10,766 nucleotides of DNA. Source: Desulfobacterales bacterium C00003060. GTDB lineage: Bacteria > Desulfobacterota > Desulfobacteria > Desulfobacterales > C00003060. Below the pieces are notes generated by a model. The model did not search any database. It saw nothing but the letters and a program-made list of their open reading frames with translations, and was not told the DNA's origin. The stretch spans positions 15,620 to 26,385 of the forward strand of contig MAXP01000317.1 in assembly GCA_001751085.1 (NCBI GenBank), given 5' to 3'. Below, piece by piece: positions 1 through 7,059 of this stretch. The position numbers and the translations under genes were made by a program. Each line of letters starts with the position of its first letter. Within the stretch, counting starts at the first letter, position 1.

Positions 1-59
1 CCGAAGATCAACAAAGTGTAAACTACTTTTGATTTGTCGTGAAGGATGCCGCATCTTCC

Positions 60-3000
60 ATGAAAAACCAGACCACTAAAAGGGTTTGTGTCAGCAAGAA
101 AACGTCTTCTGTGAGGCTGAATTCAAAGGCCCTTCAGGTAAATCTGCAGGCCACAGACATCGACATCACAATTGATCAGAGGTACCTGCCTCTGAGAGAG
201 GTCGTTAAAGATCTTCCCGGCCTTCTTCACCAGACAGAAGCCTTCCTGTGTGAACTGAATCATCCGTTTAAGAACTGGGACTATGTGGTCCAGGAAATGC
301 GCCGTTATGCCTTGAAGAACTCTTCCATCTATTATGAACATCCACAAGGGCTTCACGTGCTTCAGATAATCTTTGACGAATGGTTTGACGCCCTTACCCG
401 TTCGCCTGACCGGTCAGTACACTCCAGTGCCCTGGACAACATAGTCTACTTTGCAAAAAAAGCCATGAGCGATGGAATAGGCCGGCAAAAAGACTTTATG
501 CCTATCCTTTCCAGTGTCTTCGAACGTCTGGCCGGCTTGCCTGATGAGCAGTTCTTTCTTTTGGCCAGTGGTTACTATCAGGTAAAACGAATTGGACAGA
601 TCGTATCTCAAACTGAAATAGATGAGTTTGATTACCCGGTCTTTAACCGCCTTCTCCGCAGGACACTTCAGACGTCATATCAGTACTGGCTCAACCAGGA
701 AGACCCTGCAGGATGGTTTGATGGGACGCTTGGCCGCTCAGACAAACAGGCCAAAGGGGTATTTCAAGATATCTCTCACGAGCAACTTCACGGATTCATG
801 GAAAGGCTAAGCAGGATCGATCAGAACAAGGATTTGAAGCTGGAATTGAGCCGGCTCCTTGAACTTCCAAACTTCGCGGATATCGTAAACGCATACCGGG
901 AATTGCCGGAAAGCATCGAACACCTTGAAACCAATATCAACGATGGACCGATAAGGAGGCTCCGAAGCCTCCTTAAGATCCTGGAGACCAGGGGGCTTTC
1001 ATCCATACATGAAAAGGCCTTGGGATCGGTGAATCTTTGCCTGAGCGGGATTATCCACGCCAAAGAGGCTGAAAACATCGATTATCTCCTTGTCAAGACA
1101 TTTGAAGCCCTGGGCCAAAGCATCCAAAGGTATCCGGAGGCTGCCCTCCAGGCCCTGGAAAATATAGGCAGCGAGATATTCAAGGGCGATGATAGCGACC
1201 TCGTGGACCTTTTTATCCAACACACAATCGACTTAGGGTTTCAATGCCCGGAATTAAGGGGAACGACTAATGAGTGGAAAGTACAGGTAAACCCGGCCCA
1301 TGTCCCCAACATAAAGGTCTGGCTTCATCTGATTGAGACACATCCGAAATGGAGCAAAAGGCTGATCTCCGCTCTTATTGTAAATCTGAAACTTGCTGGC
1401 CTTTACATTAAGGATACCGATCTTTTCCAGAAGGAGATCAGTCTCCTTTTGAACAGTGAGATCGCCCCGGTTTACAACCTGGCAAAGCAACTCACCAAGC
1501 TGTTTCCCGTTTATTTCAATGAAATAAATGCCGAAGGTCGAATCAGAGATGTCACAACCGACATAGATGAGATCCTAAACCGCAAGGACGTCCTGATACA
1601 CTTTTTGAGGAAGCAGTCTCATGTGGAAAGCAACAACCTTCTGATAGATTTCAGCCTTGAAATAATAAACTTTTGGCGCACAGGAAACAAAGCACCTCTC
1701 GCTCCCTATGTGGCTCCTGAAATATTCCACGCCATTCCTGAAAAGGGACCTTATGTGGATGGTGTCCATAGGGTTATGACGGAACTGTTTGAGAAGATCG
1801 GCATTGACGACCCTCGCGAACTGCTCAGCCTTGACATGGCCTTCATAGAAGGCCATCTGTCTCGGGTATCTGATAAGTCAACGGTCGACAAAGAACGAGT
1901 ACGCCTGTTGATGCAATTCTTGAATCTCCTTGACCAGAAATACAACCTGAATCGATTCAAACTGGAAGACCTGATAAAGGAAGCCGGCATCAAGGGGTTA
2001 CCCAAGACCAATCGCCTTGAAAAGGCCCTTCAAGGTGAAGACCGGGTTGGTCGTCTACAAGGTATCCTCAACTATCTCAAGAGATTAAAAGAGATCATCT
2101 TGTCGCCGAAACAGTTCGGGATTTCCGAAGATATTTACCGTAAACGGCATATTGCCGCTGATATCCCGTCAATGTACGGAACCTATCATGAACGAAAGTT
2201 CGATGCCCTGGGGTTCACTTTTCGTCTTGAAAACCTCGCTAATGTGATGTTTGAGGAGTTGATTGGATCTATTAATCTGGAATATTTGACCCGGACGACC
2301 ATTTTCCAGATTGCCGACTGCATGCACCTGCTTGTTCAGGCCATGGAACTTGACGGAATCATCGCTAAACAACTGAAAGATTATCTGAAACTTCTTACCC
2401 ATGCCACCAAGGTGAGGCGCTTCTCTTGTACCCAGTACTTGGATATTTTCATGGGGTTTTCACAGGCCGAGCAGCGTATACTTGACACCCATTTCACCAG
2501 TATACATAAGGAGAACCTGGAGCGGATCATCAGGCAACTGGGACACGACAGACTTCTTCCCAAGTATTTCATAGAAAAGGAGGAGGCGATTACTGAAGAA
2601 GTCATAAACAAGGTTTCTGAAGCGTTTTTCCGTGATATTGTCGCAACCACTTTTGGCTTTCAGTATATGGACAACTTTGTGAGCAAGACTATTCTTACCC
2701 TGTCGCGTCAATCCCAAGAACTCAGCAAGGAAAACGTTGATATTCTACTCAGTTATGATCCGGGTAGCGTACTGTCTGGAATTCACGTCCCTGTGAATTC
2801 TATTAAGGACCCCATCTACCTGGGCGGAAAGGGCTACAACCTTGTAATGCTCGCATGCTTCAAGATGCCTATCCCGGGAGGATTTATTATCACCACAGAA
2901 GTCTTCAGGTGCCTTGGGATGCTCAACGCCTTCAGCCAGGCCAGGAACGATTTAAGGAGAAAGATCCTATCAAAAGTCAAGCGGTTAGAAAAACAGGCGA

Positions 3001-4292
3001 ACAGACGGCTTGGAGATCCTGACAATCCTTTGCTGTTGTCGGTTCGCAGTGGGGCTGCGATCTCTTTGCCCGGGATGATGGACACCTTCCTCAACGTAGG
3101 AATAAATGAAACCATTGTGGAAGGTCTTATTCATAAAACGGGCAAGCCCTGGTTTGCCTGGGACAATTATCGGCGTTTTCTCCAGTCTTGGGGCATGTAT
3201 TACAACATGGAGCGAGACCTGTTCGACGCCATCATGAATGAATACAAGTTCAAATATGGCGTGGAGCGGAAAAGGGATTTTACCCCACAGCAGATGCGAG
3301 AAGTGGCACTGGCCTATCAAGGGGCTGTATCTGACGAGGGTGTGGCTCCTACTGATGATCCTCATGAACAATTATTTCAGGCGATCCAGCAGGTTTTTTG
3401 TTCCTGGAATTCAGATAAGGCCAAGACCTACCGGGAAATTATGGGAATCTCAGATGATTGGGGTACTGCGGTAATCGTGCAAAATATGGTATATGGCAAC
3501 TTGCATCACCGGGCCGGCTCGGGCGTCGTTTTTACGCAAGATCCAAGCAAGCCCCTGAACAAGGTAACATTGTGGGGTGATTACACAACTCGCAACCAGG
3601 GCGAAGATGTGGTATCCGGTTTGGTCAAGACCCATTCCATCTCAGTTGAGCAAAAAACGGCAGAGGACCGGGCACAGGATCTTGCCCTTGAGGAGGCATT
3701 CCCTGAAGTCTTCAGGGCTTTGCACAATATGGCCAAGTGTCTTATCTATGAGAAGAGGTGGAGCGCACAGGAAATCGAGTTCACATTTGTGGGCCCAACA
3801 GCGGACGAGCTTTTCTTGTTGCAATCCCGCGACATGGTTGTTCACCATACAAAGCGATACCCTGCTTTTGTGCCTAAGTCTGGACTCAAAGAGGCTCTTC
3901 TAACAAAGGGTATCGGCGTAAGCGGGGGCGCCTTTTGCGGAAAGATCGTCTTCTCACTCGACCACATTGAGCTGTTCCGCAACAAGGATGCCGGTACACC
4001 TCTCATACTTATTCGCACTGATACCGTCCCGGACGACATACGTGAGATATCAGCAGCAGACGGGCTTTTGACCGGCAGGGGCGGAGCTACTTCACATGCG
4101 TCCATTGTGGCTCATCAACTGGAAAAGACGTGTGTAGTCGGCTGTTCGGATCTGGTAGTTTACGAAAAAGAGGGCCGCGCTGTCCTCAACGGTAAGACCT
4201 TTCGGCCTGGGGATTTCTTGAGTATGGATGGTCAGAATGGGTTTGTATACGAAGGCCGACAGGAGATTGCAGACCCAGGAACATCGTCTTAG
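60..4292 (+). CDS. Giant PPDK-like dikinase lacking the C-terminal PEP/pyruvate barrel
   Basis: Residues are numbered from the ATG at 60 (1410 aa). Residues ~918-1270 form a PPDK-type ATP-grasp domain: GGKGYN with Lys924, SVRSGA with Arg996 followed by LPGMMDTFLN, DWGTAVIVQNMV, NQGEDVVSG, EIEFT (Glu1238, Glu1240) and LLQSR (Gln1255, Arg1257). Residues ~1290-1400 are the swivel phosphohistidine domain with GGATSHASIVA, where His1346 is the predicted phospho-carrier. In pyruvate phosphate dikinase a TIM barrel binding PEP/pyruvate follows; here the protein ends. The first ~915 residues are mostly helical by eye, without a recognised domain; a DIPSMYG...KFDALGFTFRLE stretch lies near residues 698-720. 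Inferred role: ATP-dependent autophosphorylation of His1346 and transfer to an unknown acceptor, perhaps bound by the N-terminal region. An in-frame GTG at 39 would add 7 residues but has no ribosome-binding site; GAAGGA at 41-46 favours the ATG, though its 13-base spacing is long. gap follows after 24 bases. The domain assignment is firm; the activity is unknown. Confidence 0.9.
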   Translation: MKNQTTKRVCVSKKTSSVRLNSKALQVNLQATDIDITIDQRYLPLREVVKDLPGLLHQTEAFLCELNHPFKNWDYVVQEMRRYALKNSSIYYEHPQGLHVLQIIFDEWFDALTRSPDRSVHSSALDNIVYFAKKAMSDGIGRQKDFMPILSSVFERLAGLPDEQFFLLASGYYQVKRIGQIVSQTEIDEFDYPVFNRLLRRTLQTSYQYWLNQEDPAGWFDGTLGRSDKQAKGVFQDISHEQLHGFMERLSRIDQNKDLKLELSRLLELPNFADIVNAYRELPESIEHLETNINDGPIRRLRSLLKILETRGLSSIHEKALGSVNLCLSGIIHAKEAENIDYLLVKTFEALGQSIQRYPEAALQALENIGSEIFKGDDSDLVDLFIQHTIDLGFQCPELRGTTNEWKVQVNPAHVPNIKVWLHLIETHPKWSKRLISALIVNLKLAGLYIKDTDLFQKEISLLLNSEIAPVYNLAKQLTKLFPVYFNEINAEGRIRDVTTDIDEILNRKDVLIHFLRKQSHVESNNLLIDFSLEIINFWRTGNKAPLAPYVAPEIFHAIPEKGPYVDGVHRVMTELFEKIGIDDPRELLSLDMAFIEGHLSRVSDKSTVDKERVRLLMQFLNLLDQKYNLNRFKLEDLIKEAGIKGLPKTNRLEKALQGEDRVGRLQGILNYLKRLKEIILSPKQFGISEDIYRKRHIAADIPSMYGTYHERKFDALGFTFRLENLANVMFEELIGSINLEYLTRTTIFQIADCMHLLVQAMELDGIIAKQLKDYLKLLTHATKVRRFSCTQYLDIFMGFSQAEQRILDTHFTSIHKENLERIIRQLGHDRLLPKYFIEKEEAITEEVINKVSEAFFRDIVATTFGFQYMDNFVSKTILTLSRQSQELSKENVDILLSYDPGSVLSGIHVPVNSIKDPIYLGGKGYNLVMLACFKMPIPGGFIITTEVFRCLGMLNAFSQARNDLRRKILSKVKRLEKQANRRLGDPDNPLLLSVRSGAAISLPGMMDTFLNVGINETIVEGLIHKTGKPWFAWDNYRRFLQSWGMYYNMERDLFDAIMNEYKFKYGVERKRDFTPQQMREVALAYQGAVSDEGVAPTDDPHEQLFQAIQQVFCSWNSDKAKTYREIMGISDDWGTAVIVQNMVYGNLHHRAGSGVVFTQDPSKPLNKVTLWGDYTTRNQGEDVVSGLVKTHSISVEQKTAEDRAQDLALEEAFPEVFRALHNMAKCLIYEKRWSAQEIEFTFVGPTADELFLLQSRDMVVHHTKRYPAFVPKSGLKEALLTKGIGVSGGAFCGKIVFSLDHIELFRNKDAGTPLILIRTDTVPDDIREISAADGLLTGRGGATSHASIVAHQLEKTCVVGCSDLVVYEKEGRAVLNGKTFRPGDFLSMDGQNGFVYEGRQEIADPGTSS

Positions 4293-4302
4293 ATTCTATA
4301 GA

Positions 4303-4308
4303 AGGGGG
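4303..4308 (+). promoter_or_regulatory. Ribosome-binding site of gap
   Basis: AGGGGG lies 8 bases before the ATG at 4317, within the 24-base gap after the dikinase-like gene. No promoter or terminator fits in this gap, so the two genes are probably cotranscribed. Confidence 0.7.
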
Positions 4309-4316
4309 CAAACAAT

Positions 4317-5561
4317 ATGAAAAGTGGAAGGCTTGGAATCAACGGGTTGGGACGTATCGGTAAACTGTCCATATGGCAACATGTGGGGCGCAAGCATTTC
4401 CCAGGGATTGTGGTGAATATCGGCCGTCCCGTGGGCACGAGTCTTCAGGATGTCGCCAGGTTCATTGAAAAGGACTCCACTTACGGAAGCCTGCACAATT
4501 ATCTGTATGGATACAACGCAGGACGATTGATTGAGAATCTGGACGAGAAGTCTGGCTCCATGGTCATCGATGGAATCCCGGTTACGATCTTACGTGACAC
4601 GCGTAACCCTAAGGATATCCCCTGGAAGTCACACGCAGTCGAAATCGTGTTGGAATCGACAGGCCAGTTTACGGACCCTGCAGAACCTGCGGATGCACCA
4701 GGTGGGTCGGTTCGTGGCCACCTGGCTGCCGGGGCACGAAAGGCGGTCGTGTCAGCGCCGTTCAAGATCAAGGACAAGACCGTCTCAATGCCAAAGGATG
4801 CAGTCATGACTGTCATGGGCATCAATGACAGTGACTATGACCCGGCTGCGCACAACATCATATCGAATGCCTCTTGTACCACCAACTGTTTGGCCTATAT
4901 GATCAAGCCCCTGTTAGATTATTTTGGCTCGGACAGGATTCTGACTGCCTCTATGGCAACAGTGCATGCAGTGACGGGTTCCCAGCTTGTACTTGATCGT
5001 GCGCCCAAGGCGGGAGCCACCGATCTGCGACGCAACCGGAGCGTCTTCAATAACATCATATTAACGACCACAGGGGCAGCCAAGGCGTTGTCGCTGGTCA
5101 TACCCGAGATGCAGAAGATCGGGTTTATTGCCGAATCAGTCAGGATTCCCATCGCTACAGGCTCCCTGATCATCCTTGTTATCGATATTCAGGATACCCC
5201 TGGCGGGGACCGCACCGATCGCGCCTTGATCAATCAGATCTACAGAGATGCTGCCGAAAGAGGCAAAAAGGGATATCTCCAGTACACAGACGAACAGAAT
5301 GTATCTGCGGATATAATCGGCCATCCCCTGGCCGCGGCTATCATCGAAGGAGAAGAGACCCATACAAGAACAGCGAACCTGACCTTTGACCTTAAACACC
5401 TTAAGGGCTATTGTGAAGAGGTAGGGGCCTGCCTTGGCGGAAGCCATATACACATCCCGGTGACAAAGGCCGTGGTATATGGGTGGTATGACAACGAGAT
5501 GGGTGGATATGTCCATATGCTTGCAGACCGCACCATCAGTGTAGCTTCCATGTTAGAATAG
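4317..5561 (+). CDS. gap: Glyceraldehyde-3-phosphate dehydrogenase, long atypical form
   Basis: This 414-residue enzyme oxidises glyceraldehyde 3-phosphate to 1,3-bisphosphoglycerate, or runs the reverse in gluconeogenesis, in the cytoplasm. The N-terminal Rossmann motif is INGLGRIG (8-15). The catalytic Cys187 lies in SNASCTTNC, the base His217 in TVHAVTG, and the phosphate-binding Arg276 in SVRIP. DLRRNRS and TTTGAAKA (251-257) and the C-terminal YDNEMGGY are also family hallmarks. Family members are usually 330-340 residues. The extra length comes from short insertions, the clearest near 345-380 between GHPLAAAI and AVVYGWYDNE, plus PAEPADAPGGS near 121-131. At the end of the second beta strand the sequence reads VVNIGR (32-37), placing Arg37 where NAD-specific enzymes have Asp, so NADP use is plausible but unproven. 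The conserved Trp of YDNEWGY is Met here. The family call is certain; cofactor and direction are inference. Confidence 0.96.
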   Translation: MKSGRLGINGLGRIGKLSIWQHVGRKHFPGIVVNIGRPVGTSLQDVARFIEKDSTYGSLHNYLYGYNAGRLIENLDEKSGSMVIDGIPVTILRDTRNPKDIPWKSHAVEIVLESTGQFTDPAEPADAPGGSVRGHLAAGARKAVVSAPFKIKDKTVSMPKDAVMTVMGINDSDYDPAAHNIISNASCTTNCLAYMIKPLLDYFGSDRILTASMATVHAVTGSQLVLDRAPKAGATDLRRNRSVFNNIILTTTGAAKALSLVIPEMQKIGFIAESVRIPIATGSLIILVIDIQDTPGGDRTDRALINQIYRDAAERGKKGYLQYTDEQNVSADIIGHPLAAAIIEGEETHTRTANLTFDLKHLKGYCEEVGACLGGSHIHIPVTKAVVYGWYDNEMGGYVHMLADRTISVASMLE

Positions 5562-5679
5562 TGCTTGCTGTGGAAACCAATAACAACCTTGAAAAGGTCA
5601 AACCTTCCAGCCCGGGACCTGCCGCTCATATGGCCTTAACAAAGAAGGTCTTCACATAGTAGCGGAAACGAAAAATCCC

Positions 5680-5708
5680 TTTACAAAAACATCGGAATCT
5701 TGTATAAA
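5680..5708 (+). promoter_or_regulatory. Predicted sigma70-type promoter of the HTH membrane protein gene
   Basis: The -35 element TTTACA (5680-5685) and the -10 element TATAAA (5703-5708) each match consensus at five of six positions, and the spacer is 17 bases. A start near 5715 would leave a leader of about 40 bases before the ATG at 5754. The rest of the 5562-5753 interval contains only weak short inverted repeats and no convincing terminator for gap, so some readthrough is possible. Confidence 0.6.
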
Positions 5709-5738
5709 ACGCTAATTTCCTGATACCCATCGGGACGA

Positions 5739-5745
5739 TAAGGAG
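5739..5745 (+). promoter_or_regulatory. Ribosome-binding site of the HTH membrane protein gene
   Basis: TAAGGAG ends 8 bases before the ATG at 5754, a near-consensus Shine-Dalgarno that fixes the start. Confidence 0.75.
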
Positions 5746-5753
5746 CCAATCTC

Positions 5754-6977
5754 ATGCAAGGCCGAAAAAGTACACAAAAGGCAACCCCCAAGAAGCCTGC
5801 AGAACCCGAAGCCGTTGTTGGAAAAGAGGAGTCAAGAAGAAAGAAAGCTATCCTGGATGCGGTAAGAAGTTCTTCAACTCCGGTCAAGGCCATACTTGAA
5901 GAGATTGGTCTTAACCAATCAACCTATTACAGATGGCTAAAATACCATAAAGATAAAGGGTTGGACGGATTAGAGACAGGGAGCCCTGTTTCTGATGAGC
6001 TGTGGCAACGGTTCACCGATCTTGAAAAGCGACAAGCAGCAGTAGTGGATGAAAACAGTTTGTCCATAGAGGAGACGGAGACTGTAGAGGAGACGGAGAC
6101 TATGAAAAACGAAAAGGACAAGGAAAAAACCATTCCAAAAGAACCATTGAAAGAGATCGAAAAAGGAACCAAACCGGAAACGGAGCGTCCAGCCCAGACC
6201 GCTGGACCCGAGGAAGAAAAGGGATCATCCTCACCTCCATCTTTACATGAGCGTATTAAAGAGCGTATCGTAGAGCGTATCAAGGGTATCAATATGACCT
6301 TTGTGTATGCGGGCGCTGCCTTTATTTTAGTGATGGCAATCCTTTTTTGTGCAAGCAAGTGCAATTCGAACAAGTTCTATCTCAAGCAGAATAACCAAAT
6401 GGTCGAACTCTGGCAGGGCAGGTACGCCCCTATGGGAAGCCATCTTCTGGCCAGCTTCTCGGATTTGAAGATCCTTGAAACCGCACCAAAGCAGGACGTG
6501 TACACAAAGGCCCAGGCCTTTGGCATAGTTTCCGATTACTATATCAAGCAGGCAGATAACATCTTGAAAGCTGAGGGGACACCCGATCTTACAAAGGTTG
6601 TGTCGAATTTGACCCGTGCTTCAGATTATGCTGTATCTGTGTCTGAGCGCAAAGCTATCATGATAGGTGTAGGCGGTATTGATCGTCTCGCCGCACGCTT
6701 GAACAGCTTGCAATACCCAGCTTTATTAGGCAAAATAGAGATTGCGCTTAGTAAGGGGACGGTATCGAACTTTGCGGCTGCCAAGGAATATCTGGCCGAA
6801 GCCATTCCAATGTCCTCAACCGACCTGCAAAATGTACTAAAGACAAAGTTGGCTGCTGTAGAGGATGCCCTGGCAAATAAGGGTGAAAGGAAACCCGCAG
6901 ATGTATACAAAGAGGCCCTGAATCGGCAACAACAGAAAACAGTGGGAAATGTCCCGGAGAAGTCAGAGGAAGATTAA
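5754..6977 (+). CDS. Membrane-anchored helix-turn-helix protein
   Basis: I do not recognise a named family for this 407-residue protein. Residues 28-75 (RKKAILDAV...STYYRWLKYHKDKGLDGL) form a homeodomain-like helix-turn-helix of the type found in transposases and some regulators. Residues ~97-178 are a low-complexity charged linker with the doublet EETETVEETETM and ending in ERIKERIVERIK, a basic juxtamembrane helix. One transmembrane segment spans about 180-200 (INMTFVYAGAAFILVMAILF) with Cys199 and Cys203 just after it. Residues ~205-380 are rich in predicted helices and may be a TPR-like or solenoid domain; by the positive-inside rule they should face the periplasm. The layout resembles one-component tethered regulators such as ToxR or CadC, but the HTH class and the C-terminal domain differ, so function is inference. 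It has its own promoter and a strong ribosome-binding site, and is followed by a hairpin terminator. A structural or scaffold role without DNA binding remains possible. Confidence 0.85.
   Translation: MQGRKSTQKATPKKPAEPEAVVGKEESRRKKAILDAVRSSSTPVKAILEEIGLNQSTYYRWLKYHKDKGLDGLETGSPVSDELWQRFTDLEKRQAAVVDENSLSIEETETVEETETMKNEKDKEKTIPKEPLKEIEKGTKPETERPAQTAGPEEEKGSSSPPSLHERIKERIVERIKGINMTFVYAGAAFILVMAILFCASKCNSNKFYLKQNNQMVELWQGRYAPMGSHLLASFSDLKILETAPKQDVYTKAQAFGIVSDYYIKQADNILKAEGTPDLTKVVSNLTRASDYAVSVSERKAIMIGVGGIDRLAARLNSLQYPALLGKIEIALSKGTVSNFAAAKEYLAEAIPMSSTDLQNVLKTKLAAVEDALANKGERKPADVYKEALNRQQQKTVGNVPEKSEED
6067..6101 (+). repeat. Tandem 18-bp repeat inside the HTH protein linker
   Basis: A 17-base unit (TAGAGGAGACGGAGACT) occurs at 6067-6083 and again at 6085-6101, giving an 18-base period that encodes the acidic doublet EETETVEETET. 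The near-perfect identity at DNA level suggests a recent duplication. Confidence 0.85.
6249..6284 (+). repeat. Triple 12-bp repeat encoding the ERIK/ERIV/ERIK helix
   Basis: GAGCGTAT recurs at 6249-6256, 6261-6268 and 6273-6280, exactly 12 bases apart. It encodes three four-residue units (ERIK, ERIV, ERIK) immediately before the membrane segment. Confidence 0.8.
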
Positions 6978-7028
6978 CAGATAAAAAACCTATCTTTGCT
7001 CACAATTGGAAACGTCAACAGGCAAGGC

Positions 7029-7059
7029 ACAAAAGGGGTGGCATCACCACCCCTTTTGT
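7029..7059. terminator. Bidirectional intrinsic terminator
   Basis: A perfect 13-bp stem (7029-7041 with 7047-7059) encloses a 5-base loop. The stem has a GGGGTGG/CCACCCC core flanked by AAAA on one side and TTTT on the other, so either strand yields a GC hairpin running into U residues. It lies 51 bases after the stop of the + strand HTH gene, and its right edge touches the TAA stop of the - strand glgC (7059-7061). It can therefore end both convergent transcripts. The U tract is short (4), so efficiency is uncertain. Confidence 0.85.

Noticed and set aside
2985..3371. 128-codon - strand frame inside the dikinase-like gene
   Set aside because: The + strand here encodes the conserved PPDK ATP-grasp core, so the antisense frame is a shadow.
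60..4292. Annotation as a complete pyruvate phosphate dikinase (ppdK)
   Set aside because: The C-terminal PEP/pyruvate-binding barrel is absent and the N-terminal ~915 residues are not part of PPDK, so neither the name nor the reaction can be transferred.
5586..5598. ACCTT-GAA-AAGGT hairpin after gap as a terminator
   Set aside because: The stem is only 5 bp, AU-containing, and not followed by a U run.
5927..6373. 148-codon - strand frame, Ser/Phe-rich, opposite the HTH protein linker
   Set aside because: Its low-complexity composition mirrors the charged linker codons of the real gene, and it has no start signal.
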